From: Panax quinquefolius
Taxonomy: Eukaryota; Streptophyta; Magnoliopsida; Apiales; Araliaceae
Assembly: GCA_020205615.1 (NCBI GenBank)
Contig: CM035168.1
Coordinates: 8,622,237 to 8,686,236, forward strand
Length of the DNA: 64,000 nt
Direction: 5' to 3'
Shown here piece by piece: positions 9,616 through 20,680 of the stretch (positions within the stretch are counted from its first letter, which is position 1; every line of letters begins with the position of its first letter). The position numbers and the translations under genes are program-made. The notes beneath the pieces were generated by a model. The model was given only the letters and a program-made list of their open reading frames with translations, did not search any database and was not told the origin of the DNA.

Positions 9616-11485
9616 TGAAAGTAGTATGCACACGAGCCAATCATGTTTGATGATAAAGCATATACTTTGTAACAATCTTATTCATTTATTAATAAAAAGT
9701 ATTAATTTATTAAAGGCTTTTAATTATCTATATGATGCTGTTTTATAATATGTGATAAACCCATAGTTTTAAGCAATGCTTTTAGAATAATGATGATGAT
9801 CATTCTAATGAGATCTAAATTCTTAGAAAGCTTAAAACTAAAATAGTTCCCAAACATTGGATTACTAAATTGGGGATTAGTGAATCCGGATAGATTGAAT
9901 ACATCGTTGCTTGCTCATTGGATGAGGATGATTGATCTCATGATCATTTGTGTGGAACACTAAAACAAGTATGTAGGTGCTTATTAGAGAATAAGTTCAC
10001 TTTGAGCATTGGCTCGCTAAGGAATACCTAATGGAGTTTTATTTGCTGTCGATAGAATTCTGTAGTGATAGTAGTACAAGTAATCCTTGGACTTGAGATC
10101 ATCATAGTATCTTGTGTATGATGAGTTATACTTTGACTTATTCCTTAAGACCCTTAGGGTATATCAAAGGGTATGCTTGGGTATAATAAGTTATACATGG
10201 AGATAATGTATGATCAATAAAGAATCTACCACTTCTAATAAAAGAAGAGAAATGTCTATGTGATTCGATAAATGACAACCAAGTAGTCCTTGGCGGCGGC
10301 GAATGAAATTAGAAAGGAGTTTCTAATTTGCATTATTTGGAGTTATGCATTTAAGAGTGAAATACATATAATTAAATAAAATAAGACTTGACGGTAATTC
10401 CATGTCTTATATTTAATTGGGACATTGTATGGTGGAAGGATTGAATTATGCGGTAACTATTTACTCAAAGGTTCTTTAATGATTAATGTTGGAATCTATA
10501 TTATCTGGAAAGTCGTTGATCGCTAGGAGGCTTATCCCTATTGTAGAATAAATATTATTTATTTAAATAAATTAATTGTTTAATTTATTTATTTAAATAA
10601 GATTAGAATTGTTCTAATTGATTTATTCACAATAGGTTTAATATGGAGAACCTAAAGGGTCACACCATAAAAAGGAAGAATAATTATTTAAGAAGTTAAT
10701 GGCATAATCGTAATAATATGTTATGTATATTTAATTTAATCTATGGTGATAGAATAAATTAAATAGCTTAATATTTATTATTTAATATTTTAGAAATATT
10801 AAATATAAATTAATAAGAGGAGTCTTATTAATATTATTACAATTATTATTATTTTAATTTCTAAAAGAGTTTAGGAATTAATTTAATATAAGTACTCTCA
10901 TTTATTCCTAATTGGATTAGGAAGGAAAATTAGTTAAAGGAGTTTAATTAATTATCCCTAATAAGATTAGGGAGCTTAATTAATTAAAAGAATTTAATTA
11001 ATTAAATAAAACCCAATTTCTTAATTGTTAAGGATGGTTGCCCATATCAATAAATAAGAGGAGTCTTATTATGGGTGATATGGGTTGTTGACTTTTACAA
11101 CGTAATAATTCCAATTTGTTGGAGAGTACCCTTTTTCTATAGAGATAGGAAAAACTAGATTTTGAGCCATAAACACCCATCTTCTTGAATTTTCTTCTTC
11201 CTTGGTGGATCACCTCTAGAGGCCAAACGCTTGGGTGGCTAATGTTGATCAAAGGAAGGAACCAAACCCGGTGGATTCAAGTTGAGCGAAAAGGATTGGA
11301 GGTGAACTTGTACTGAGGAAGCTTCGATCTTCAAGGTATGATTTTATTCTTTATCTTTTCGTTTAATTAATAATTGTGCGTAAAGGGTGATCCGGGTATA
11401 TGGTTTGTAAATTTTTTAAACTCGATTTTACACGCTTAGCATTATTTTGCAATTTGATTGCGTTCATTAATATTACAAACCTAAC
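9616..11485 (+). repeat. Copia LTR 1 (5' LTR of outer copy)
   Basis: Starts TGAAAGTAGTATGCA and ends in CCTAAC just before a primer-binding site. Contains the shared boxes TAAGACCCTTAGGGTATATC (about 10147) and TTAATAAGAGGAGTCTTATTAA-type hairpins. A TATA-like TCAATAAATAAGAGG near 11047 is followed by a conserved CTTCCTTGGTGGATCACCTC block. Non-coding. Confidence 0.93.
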
Positions 11486-11488
11486 GAT

Positions 11489-11500
11489 TAGCATCGAGCC
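11489..11500 (+). promoter_or_regulatory. Copia primer-binding site (initiator tRNA-Met type)
   Basis: TAGCATCGAGCC immediately follows the LTR end; the second copy reads TGGCATCGAGCC. The expected plant initiator tRNA-Met site is TGGTATCAGAGC, so both are degraded versions. It fixes the direction of the element and marks LTR 1 as a 5' LTR. Confidence 0.75.
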
Positions 11501-11876
11501 AAACCTTTATGCAAATTATTAATTATTTTAAATTTGATATGTATATTGATATGTGTTTAGAACAATTTATTTGGGCATAATTTTGTTGTATAAAATTTAT
11601 TAAATAAAAAAAAAAAAAAAAATTTTTTTTTAAATTGGAAATTCAATTTTTTTGTTGCTTAGCGTAATCCACGTGATTCACTTGATTGTCATGCGAATAT
11701 TTTGCAAAGCACGAATTCAAGGCCACCAGTATCACGTAGCAACATAAAAAAAAAAAAAGGCAATTGGTGAATTTTTTTTTTATAAAAAAAAAAAGGTTAG
11801 TTTTTTGATGCAAAAGCACGGAAATCAAGGAATCTAATATATGGGCCACGTGAAAACCAAAAAGGAAGCACGGTTT

Positions 11877-11907
<31 letters not shown>

Positions 11908-11935
11908 CAGATATATATATATATATATTCTTAAT
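11501..11935 (+). other. Copia leader, first part: AT-rich, homopolymers and (TA)n
   Basis: Untranslated leader after the primer site. Holds poly-A/poly-T tracts (11603-11634), a minus-strand low-complexity frame that I do not regard as a gene, and a (TA)n run at 11877-11929. No coding signal. Confidence 0.7.
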
Positions 11936-12500
11936 AATTTTAATTTTAAAATAAAAGTTTATTTTAATCTTAAAATAAAAGGTTTATTTTAATATTAAAA
12001 TAAAAAGATTATTTTAATTTTTAAAATTAAATTTCATCTTAACTAATTAGAGTTGGAATTGGATTCCAAAATAACTAATTGGAGTTGAAATTGGAGTTTA
12101 TTTGTGAATAGGGAAGTAAATTCATCTTTCCTTAAATAAAGGAGTTTGTTTAAATATGAAATAAGATTTCATATTATTCAAAATAAAGGAGTTTATTTGT
12201 GAATAGGAAAGATAATCCGTGTTTTCTTTAATTTTTTTTTTTACATGGAATTGGATTCCATAATTAATTAAAATAAAAGAGTTTATTTTAATTAAAGATT
12301 TTTTTATATATATACATGGAATTGGATTCCATAATTAATTAAAATAAATGAGTTTATTTTGATTAAAGATTTTGATTAAAATAAAATAGTTTATTTTATT
12401 CAAAATTAGATAAATTAAAATAAAATAGTTTTATTTTGATTTAAATTTGGATTAAAATAAAGGAGTTTATTTTGATTCAAAAATAGATTTTATACTAACT
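11936..12500 (+). repeat. Copia leader: chain of hairpins with NGAG tetraloop
   Basis: Successive inverted repeats. Examples: TTAATTAAAATAAA (12264-12277), loop AGAG, perfect complement to 12295; the next unit with loop TGAG near 12345 and one U-G pair; a 15-bp stem at 12447-12461/12466-12480 with loop GGAG; TTAAATAAA-GGAG-TTTGTTTAA near 12132; and ATATGAAAT-AAG-ATTTCATAT next to it. TGGAAT-TGG-ATTCCA stems lie between them. Arms differ but remain paired. The block is transcribed as the element's 5' leader. Confidence 0.8.
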
Positions 12501-13223
12501 AAATTTGCCCATTAAATGATATCAATATATATATATTAAATGTTTATTATTCATGAGATGAATGTTATTTATTGATGCGTATGGTGATGTGTATGATAAT
12601 AAATGGGATTGATTATGGACTATTGACCAATCGATTGGATTTTATTTTAGTTGGATGCATGAATGTATGGGTTTTATTAAATGGGAGTTCTGCGTGCCTC
12701 GTCTTCTCTAATTTTTCTTAATGTAAATTCTATCTCCTCCTATGTACTTCCCTCGATTGGCTACGATCAAGGTTTCTATTTATTTTAAATAGTTTTGTAA
12801 TAGGAATATTTAGAATTATTTTGAAGAATCGGAGATCGAGGACAAGAAGCGCTTGAAGACCCGTTTGTAATGGAGCCCCGAGGTTTAAATGTAATAGTTA
12901 TATTTAAATATTATTTCTTGCACCCCTAGGGTTTGACCTTTTGGTTCACTTGGTGGCTCTAGTGAACCAAACTAGAATAAAAGTCCATAATCAATCCGAA
13001 GTAGAATATAGTATTCTATATGTGCATGCTTATACTATATATATTATATATTATGCAAACATGCTTCGCATGTTCATTAATATAATAGCGTATTTTATAT
13101 ATATATATATATAATGCGCGCTAAACAAGATGAGACAAATTAATAACAAACCCCTCAATTTTTTTATATTAAGTCCTAAGCGTTCAAAGATATTTGGAAT
13201 ATCGAGCGTCGCCTTTACTAGCA
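12501..13223 (+). other. Copia leader, middle part, non-coding
   Basis: AT-rich leader with no credible gene; conserved in the inner copy (about 18570-19287). Contains a short (TA)n run near 13098-13112. No stem series as dense as those on either side. Confidence 0.6.
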
Positions 13224-13566
13224 TGATAAAATTAATAGAGTATTAAATATTTAATATGAGTTTGTTGTGTCACCACAAAGGCAAGTATTAAGTATTTAAG
13301 ATGTTAATTTATCACATTTGATGCTTATAAAGAAAATTGAACAATATTGTTTTGTTGTGTCACCACAAGGATGATATTTTTCTTTTTGAATATATGGAGT
13401 GCTAGGTGGGACTTAACTTGGATAATTTTGATTCGGATGTGTCACCACTTGATCAAAATAATCTAAGAGGCAAAATAAAAGGAGTTGCATAGTTGATGTA
13501 ATTGACAAAAGTTGTCTACCTATTTATTTATATATAGTTTGTTGTGTCACCACAAGGCTATATACA
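13224..13566 (+). ncRNA. Four leader hairpins sharing a GUG-UCAC-CAC tip
   Basis: TTGTGTCACCACAA occurs around 13265-13278, 13355-13368 and 13542-13555, and a shorter GTGTCACCAC at 13439-13448. Around each tip the flanks are unrelated to those of the other three but complementary to each other: TGATAAAATTAA (13224) with TTAATTTATCA (to 13314); AAAGAAAA with TTTTTCTTT around the second; CTTGGATAATTTTGAT (13418-13433) with ATCAAAATAATCTAAG; TATATAG with CTATATA around the fourth. They lie 200 bp upstream of gag. Presumed RNA elements of the genomic transcript (packaging, dimerisation or translation control); the function is inferred. Confidence 0.7.
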
Positions 13567-13760
13567 TTTGAAATGGGATCCTTATTCTCACTAGCAAATC
13601 TTTAATTAGATTTTGTCGAACTATATAAGTGAGGGTAATATAGTTTGAAGAAAATAGTGGGAGATACCAATTTAAAACAAGACCTAATTTATTTTGGTAA
13701 TTAATAAAAGAATGTATGTTAAAATGTTGCTAATTACAAATTCATTTACAAAATTTTACA

Positions 13761-14600
13761 ATGTCTAAAATTTCTATCACTGCTAAACATATTAGATGTT
13801 ATTTAACCGGACCAAATTAAATGGATTGGTTAAGGAATATGAGAATAGTTCTCATAGCTGAAAAGCTATCTTATGTCCTTAATACGCCTATCCCTGCAAT
13901 GGTTGCAGACAATGCCTCCGAGGAAGACATTGCTACTTTTAGAAAGTGGCAAGATGATGCACAGTTGGCTCGATGCATCATGCTCGCATCTATGAGTAAC
14001 GAGCTTGAGTGTCGGCGAAACTATGGATGCTTCTACTATATTTCCTGCACATCAAGTAGTTGATGGTGAGGAAAATAGGGGCGATAGATATCGAGATATC
14101 TAAGGAGCTCTTCCGATCTAGAATGGCCAATGGCACTATAAATCTGAGACAAAAAGTTCTTAACATAATCAATTTGATTGATCGATTAGGACAATTGGTT
14201 TTATCATGGATGGAGAGTTGAGCCAAGATTTGATCTTGCACTCACTCCGGACTCCTTTCACAATTGTTGTGAATTTTTCATATGAACAAGCTAGATATCG
14301 GCCTCATTGATTTGCTTAACATGTTGAAAAATGATGAGAGTCACTTTCAACCAAGAAAGATCAAGTCTTACTTGATAGGGGCCAAAGGATCTTCTGAAAA
14401 GAAGAACGATTCAAAGAAGGTAAATAGAAAAGGCATAAACAAAGGATAATAAGAACAAAAGCGTCACGAATAGCAAAGGAGTTTGCTTCCACTTCAATAA
14501 GCTTGGACACTTTGGAAAGAAAGCTGCGAGAAGCATCTTGCGAGAGGCTAACCAAAGAAGCTTAGTGAAGTTTGGTTCTAATACGTTTTTGTTCATGATT
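13761..14600 (+). pseudogene. gag: Copia gag remnant (outer copy)
   Basis: The start ATG at 13761 is conserved in the other copies (19825, 33205). A Tyr-to-stop (TAA) follows within 20 codons, then an open stretch MDWLRNMRIVLIAEKLSYVL, then DDAQLARCIMLASMSNELE, the signature of plant copia gag. A degenerate zinc knuckle follows near 14478-14530 (VCFHFNKLGHFGKKA), with the second and last Cys lost. The N-terminal gag part is about 80 codons open before frameshifts. It is the packaging protein of the particle. The clade is probably Angela/Tork-like, judged only from general similarity. Confidence 0.85.
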
Positions 14601-15368
14601 GAAATAAATTTTTCTTTAAGTCGAGGTTCTACTTGGGTATTGGATACTGAGCTTTGGTTATCATAAATATAGATTTATGAAGGACCAAACAGTAAGAAAG
14701 CTAAACAAATATAAGTAATCCTATGTGTGGGAAATGAAGCAAAGGTTGCAACATTAGCCGAGAAACTTATAGTTTAGCATCGCTACGAGGCAAATCTATT
14801 AAGTCGATAAGTTGTTATTGTATTCTAGTTCTCGTTGAAAACGTTATTTCCATTTTATTGTTGGACAATGAAATCTTTGGTATTATATTTAAGAACAATT
14901 GTTGTTCTATTTATAATAATAATATTTTGTATAGAACTGAAATATTACTTAATAGATTTTGTATACTTGACTTACGTGAAAAATTATTTTGTAAATTGAA
15001 CAAACTAGTATAAGAAAAGGAGATGATCATTCAAAGAGTTGAATGTATGTATTTGTTGAAATACAAGTGTGAATTATTTGAAAGGTTCAAAGAATTCAGA
15101 AGTGAAACAAATTGGCAATGTATTAAGATTCTTTGATTAGATCAAGGAATAAATACTTGTGCAATAAGTTTCTAGATCATCTCAAATGGTTTTCTCATAA
15201 TGGACACATCCTGATACTCAATAATTGATTGATGTATCTGAAAGGAAAAATCATACCTTGTTGGACATGGTACGGTCCATAATGATTTTACCGACATTCC
15301 AGTATCCTTCTAGGATCATGTCCTAGAAATGGCTGCATATCTATGAAAAGGTAACCTCAAAATCCATT
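14601..15368 (+). pseudogene. pol: Copia protease and integrase remnant (outer copy), truncated
   Basis: Protease region: GSTWVLDTE (about 14622-14650), where WVLDTG carries the catalytic Asp in copia elements; the Gly is changed. Integrase pieces follow: FLDHLK (about 15170) and RTLLDMV-like sequence (near 15270), with several stops. The coding block is cut at 15368 by the next LTR, so RT and RNase H of this copy are absent here; the far 3' end of its pol lies at 24809-25632. The order gag-PR-IN before RT is diagnostic of Ty1/copia. Confidence 0.8.
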
Positions 15369-17244
15369 TGAAAGTAATATGCACACAAGCCAATCATGTT
15401 TGATGATAAAGCATATACTTTGTAACAATCTTATTCATTTATTAATAAAAAGTATTAATTTATTAAAGGCTTTTAATTATCTACATGATCTTTGTTTTAT
15501 AATATGTGATAAACCCGTAGTTTTAAGCAATGCTTTTAGAATAATGATGATGATCATTCTAATGAGATCTAAATTCTTAGAAAGCTTAAAACTAAAATAG
15601 TTCCCAATCGTTGGATTACTAAATTGGGGATTAGTGAATCCGGATAGATTGAATACATCGTTCTTGCTTTCGTTGGATGAGGATGATTGATCTCATGATC
15701 ATTTGTGTGGAACACTAAAAGCAAGTATGTAGGTGCTTATTAGAGAATAAGTTCATTGAGCATTGGCTCGCTAAGGAATACCTAATGGAGTTTTATTTGC
15801 TGTCGATAGGAATTCTGTAGTGATAGTAGTCTGAAGTAATCCTTGGACTTGAGATCATCATAGTATCTTGTGTATGATGAGTTATACTTTGACTTATTCC
15901 TTAAGACCCTTAGGGTATATCAAAGGGTATGCTTGGGTATAATAAGTTGTATGCATGGAGATAATGTATGATCGATAAAGAATCTACCACTTCTAATAAA
16001 GAAGAAATGTCTATATGTGATTCGATAAATGACAACCAGGTAGTCCTTGGCGGCGAGAATGAAATTAGAAAGGAGTTTCTAATTTGCATTATTTGAGTTG
16101 TGCGTTTAAGATCGAAATACATATAATTAAATAAAATAAGACTTGTGATAATTCCATGTCTTATATTTAATTGGGACATTGTATGGTGGAAGGATTGAAT
16201 TATCTGGTAACTATTTACTCAAAGGTTCTTTAATGATTAATGTTGAAATCTATATTATCTGGAAAGTCGTTGATCATTGGGGAGAACTTATCCTATTGTA
16301 GAATAAATATTATTTATTTAAATAAATTAATTGTTTAATTTATTTATTTAAATAAGATTAAATTATTCTAATTGATTTATTCACAATAGGTTTAATATGG
16401 AGAACCTAAAGGGTCACACCATAAAAAAGGAAGAATAATTATTTAAGAAGTTAATGGCATAATCGTAATAATATGTTATGTATATTTAATTTAATCTATG
16501 GTGATAGAATAAATTAAATAGCTTAATATTATTATTTAATATTTTAGAAATATTAAATATAAATTAATAAGAGAGTCTCTTATTAATATTATTACAATTA
16601 TTATTATTTTAATTTCTAAAAGAGTTTAGGAATTAATTTAATATAAGTACTCTCATTTATTCTAATTGGATTAGGAAGGAAAATTAGTTAAAGGAGTTTA
16701 ATTAATTATCCTAATAAGATTAGGGAGCTTAATTAATTAAAAGAATTTAATTAATTAAATAAAACCCAATTCCTTAATTGTTAAGGTGGGTTGCCCATAT
16801 CTATAAATAAGAGGAGTCTTATTATGGGTGATATGGGTTTGTTGACTTTTACAACATCGTATAATTCCAATTTGTTGGAGAGTACCCTTTTTCTATAGAG
16901 ATAGAAAAACTAGGGTTTGAGCCATACCACCCATCTTCTTGAATTTTTTTCTTCCTTGGTGGATCACCTCTAGAGGCCAAACATTTGGGTGGCTAACGTT
17001 GATCGAAGGAAGGAACCAAACCGGTGGATTCAAGTTGAACGCGAAAAGGATTGGAGGTGAACTTGTACCTGAGGAAGCTCGATCTTCAAGGGTATGATTT
17101 TATTCTTTATCTTTTCGTTTAATTAATAATTATGCATAAAGGGTGATCCGGGTATATGGTTTGTAAATTTTTAAACTCTGATTTTTACACGCTTACGCAT
17201 TTTTTTGCAATTTGATTGCGTTCATGAATATTACAAAAACTAAC
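15369..17244 (+). repeat. Copia LTR 2 (5' LTR of inner copy)
   Basis: Starts TGAAAGTAATATGC and ends AACTAAC before a primer-binding site, so it acts as a 5' LTR. 1876 bp, same boxes as LTR 1, TATA-like TCTATAAATAAGAGG at about 16799. The bases before it (CCATT) do not match those after LTR 3 (AGAAA), so no target duplication remains. Confidence 0.93.
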
Positions 17245-17246
17245 GA

Positions 17247-17258
17247 TGGCATCGAGCC
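17247..17258 (+). promoter_or_regulatory. Copia primer-binding site (inner copy)
   Basis: TGGCATCGAGCC directly after LTR 2; close to the initiator tRNA-Met site TGGTATCAGAGC, with one transition and one missing base. Confidence 0.8.
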
Positions 17259-17339
17259 AAACTTTTATCTGAATTATTAATTGTTTTAATTTGATATGTA
17301 TATTGATATGTGTTTAGAACAATTTAATTGGGCATAATT

Positions 17340-17379
17340 TTATTTTATAAAATTTATTAAAAAAAAAAAAAAAAAAAAC

Positions 17380-17412
<33 letters not shown>

Positions 17413-17698
17413 TTTTTTTTATTAAAAGCGAATGAAATTAAGTGTATGCTATGATGCACGATTATCATTTCATCACATAAAAAAAAAAAAAAATTAATGA
17501 TTATAATAATCATTAAAATAAATGATTATATTATAATTATTATATGTAAATAATTAAATAATAATTAATTATATAAAAAAAAAATATTTTAATGATTAAA
17601 TAATCATTAAGCTTAATAATATATATAGAATCATTATATATATTTGATTATAATCATGATATATTTATATATATAAAATATATAATTATATATATATA

Positions 17699-17789
<91 letters not shown>

Positions 17790-17800
17790 TATATTAATTA
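17340..17800 (+). repeat. Low-complexity leader: poly-A/poly-T and long (TA)n
   Basis: Poly-A then poly-T tracts at 17359-17420, a further A-run near 17480, and a (TA)n tract of about 100 bp at 17690-17790. The homologous place in the outer copy has only a short (TA)n, so this is a microsatellite expansion. Confidence 0.9.
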
Positions 17801-18570
17801 TTTTATAATTAAAATAAAAAGTTTATTTTAATTTTAAAATAAAAGTTTATTTTAATATTAAAATAAAAAGTTTATTTTAATTTTAAAATTAAATTTCATG
17901 CTAACTAATTAGAGTTGGAATTGGATTCCATGATAACTAATTGGAGTTGAAATTGGATTTTATTTTCCTAAAATAAAGGAGTTTATTTGTGAATAGGAAG
18001 TAAATCCATCTTTCCTTAAATAAAGGAGTTTATTTAGATATGAAATAAGATTTCATATTATTCAAAATAAAAGAGTTTATTTGTGAATAGGAAAAGAAAT
18101 CCATTTTCCTTAAATAAAGGAGTTTATTTAGATATGAAATAAGATTTCATATTATTCAAAATAAAAAAGTTTATTTGTGAATAGGAAAGAAAATCCAATT
18201 TCCTTAAATAAAGGAGTTTATTTAAATATGAAATAAGATTTCATATTATTCAAAATAAAGGAGTTTATTTGTGAATAGGAAAGAATATCCGTGTTTCCTT
18301 TAATAAAAGATTTTTTTTTACATGGAATTGGATTCCATAATTAATTAAAATAAAAGAGTTTATTTTAATTAAAGATTTTTTATATATATGGAATTGGATT
18401 CCATAATTAATTAAAATAAAGGAGTTTATTTTGATTAAAATTTTGATTAAAATAAAATAGTTTATTTTATTCAAAATTGGATAAATTAAAATAAAATAGT
18501 TTTATTTTGATTTAAATTTGGATTAAAATAAAGGAGTTTATTTTGATTCAAAATAGATTTTATACTAACT
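17801..18570 (+). repeat. Copia leader hairpin chain, inner copy, with about 109-bp tandem units
   Basis: Same chain as 11936-12500. TTAATTAAAATAAA at 18341-18354, loop AGAG 18355-18358, full complement to 18372; the next stem carries GGAG at 18421 where the outer copy has TGAG. A unit of about 109 bp (CCTTAAATAAAGGAG, TGAAATAAGATTTCA, ATTCAAAATAAAAGAG with complements) is repeated in tandem about three times between 17955 and 18275, versus fewer in the outer copy. Minus-strand Ile/Lys/Asn-rich frames here are artefacts. Confidence 0.8.
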
Positions 18571-19287
18571 AAATTTGCCCATTAAATGATATCAATATAT
18601 ATATTAAATGTTTATTATTAATAAGATGAATGTTATTTATTGATGCGTATGGTGATGTGTATGATAATAAATGGGATTGATTATGGACTATTGACGATGC
18701 GATTGGATTTTATTTTAGTTGGATGCATGAATGTATGGGTTTTATTAAATGGGGTTACTGCGTACTACCTCGTCTTCTCTAATTTTTTTCTTAATGTAAA
18801 TTCTATCTCTCTCTATGTACTTCCCTTTGGCTTTGCGATCAAGGTTTTATTTATTTTAAATAGTTTTGTAATAGGAATAGTTAGAATTAATTTTGAAGAA
18901 TTAGAGATCGAGGAAGCAAGGACTTGAAGACCCGTTTTGTAATGGAGCAGGGTTTAAATGTAATAGTTATATTTAAATATTATTTCTTGCACCCCTAGGG
19001 TTTGACCTTTTGGTTCACTTGGTGGCTCTAGTGAACGAAACTAGAATAAAAGTCCATAATCAATCCGGGTAGAATATAGTATTCTATATGTGCGTACTTA
19101 TACTATATATATATTATATATTATGCAAACATGCTTGCATGTTCATTAATATAATATATATTTATATATATATATATATGCATGCTTGGCTAAACAAGAT
19201 GAGACAAATTAATAACAAACCCCTCAATTTTTATATTAAGTCTAAGCGTTCAAAGATATTTGGAATATCGAACGTCGCCTTCTAGCA
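18571..19287 (+). other. Copia leader, middle part (inner copy), non-coding
   Basis: Counterpart of 12501-13223. A 95-codon open frame at 18640-18927 has no family features and is broken in the outer copy, so I do not call it a gene. Contains a short (TA)n near 19164. Confidence 0.6.
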
Positions 19288-19628
19288 TGATAAAATTAAT
19301 AGAGTATTAAATATTTAATATGAGTTTGTTGTGTCACCACAAGGCAAGTATTAAGTATTTAAGATGTTAATTTATCACATTTGATGCTTATAAAGAAAAT
19401 TGAACAATATTGTTTTGTTGTGTCACCACAAGGATGATATTTTTCTTTTTTGAATATATGGAGTGCTAGGTTGGACTTAACTTGGATAATTTTGATTCGG
19501 ATGTGCCACCACTTGATCAAAATAATCTAAGAGGCAAAAAAAAGGAGTTGCATAGTTGATGTAATTGACAAAAGTTGTCTACCTATTTATTTATATATAG
19601 TTTGTTGTGTCACCACAAGGCTATATAC
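19288..19628 (+). ncRNA. Four GUG-UCAC-CAC leader hairpins, inner copy
   Basis: Second copy of the 13224-13566 series, in the same order and spacing before gag. The third tip reads GTGCCACCAC instead of GTGTCACCAC. Distal arms TGATAAAATTAA/TTAATTTATCA and TATATAG/CTATATA are kept. It shows the structure is a family feature rather than a chance pattern. Confidence 0.7.
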
Positions 19629-19824
19629 ATTTGAAATGGGATCCTTATTCTCACTAGCAAATCTTTAATTAGATTTTGCTTAGAACTATATAAGTGAGGT
19701 AATATAGTTTGAAGAAAATAGTGGGAGATACCAATTTAAAACAAGACCTAAATTATTTTGGTAATTAATAAAAGAATGTATGTTAAAATGTTGTTAATTA
19801 CAAATTCATTTACAAAATTTTACA

Positions 19825-20680
19825 ATGTCTAAAATTACTATCCTTTGCGAAGCATATTAGATGCTAAATTAACGGGCCAAGATTAAGCGGATTGGTTAAG
19901 GAATTTGAGAATAGTTCTCATGGTTTGAAAAGCTATCTTATGTCATTATCGCGCTTATCCTGCAATGGTTGCGAGACAATGCCTCGAGGAAGACATTGCT
20001 ACTTTTAGAAAGTGGCGAAGATGATGCCGCATGATTGGCTCGATGCATCATGCTTTCGCATCCATGAGTAACGAGCTTGAGCTGTCGACGTATGAAACTA
20101 TGGATGCTCTACTATATTCACCTGCACATCAAGTAGTTGATGGTGAGGAAAGTGGGGCGATAGATATCGAGATATCTAAGGAGCTCTTAGATCTAGAATG
20201 GCCAATGGCACTATAAATGCAGACAAAAAAGTTCTTAACATAATCAATTTGATTGATCAATTAGGACAAGACTGTTTTTGTCATGGATGGAGAGTTGAGC
20301 CAAGATTTGATCTTGCACTCACTCCGGGACTCCTTTCACAATTGTTGTGAATTTTTCATATGAACAAGCTAGATATCGACCTCGTTGATTTGCTTAACAT
20401 ATTGAAAAATGTTGAGAGTCACTTTCAACCAAGAAAGATCAAGTCTTCTTGGTAGGGGCCAAAGGATCTTACGAAAAAGAAGAAACGATTCAAAGAAGGT
20501 AAATAGAAAGGCATAAACAAAGGATAATAAGAACAAAAGCGATATGGATAGCAAAGGAGTTTGCTTCCCTTTGCAATAAGCTTTGACCTTTGGAAAGAAA
20601 GCTGCGAGAAGCATCTTGCGAGGCTAACGAAAGAAGCTTAGTGAAGTTTGGTTCTAAATCTGATTTTGTTCATGATTTAA
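19825..20680 (+). pseudogene. gag: Copia gag remnant (inner copy)
   Basis: ATG at 19825 as in the other copies. Fragments of the gag signature occur in shifting frames: LASMSNELE-like sequence near 20055, then an open 61-codon piece (20031-20216) covering the C-terminal half of the domain. More frameshifted than the outer copy. The zinc-knuckle region lies near 20550-20600 and is unrecognisable apart from GVCF-like residues. Confidence 0.75.

Noticed and set aside
18640..18927. 95-codon frame in the copia leader
   Set aside because: The homologous stretch in the outer copy (about 12580-12860) is not open; leader of a retroelement.
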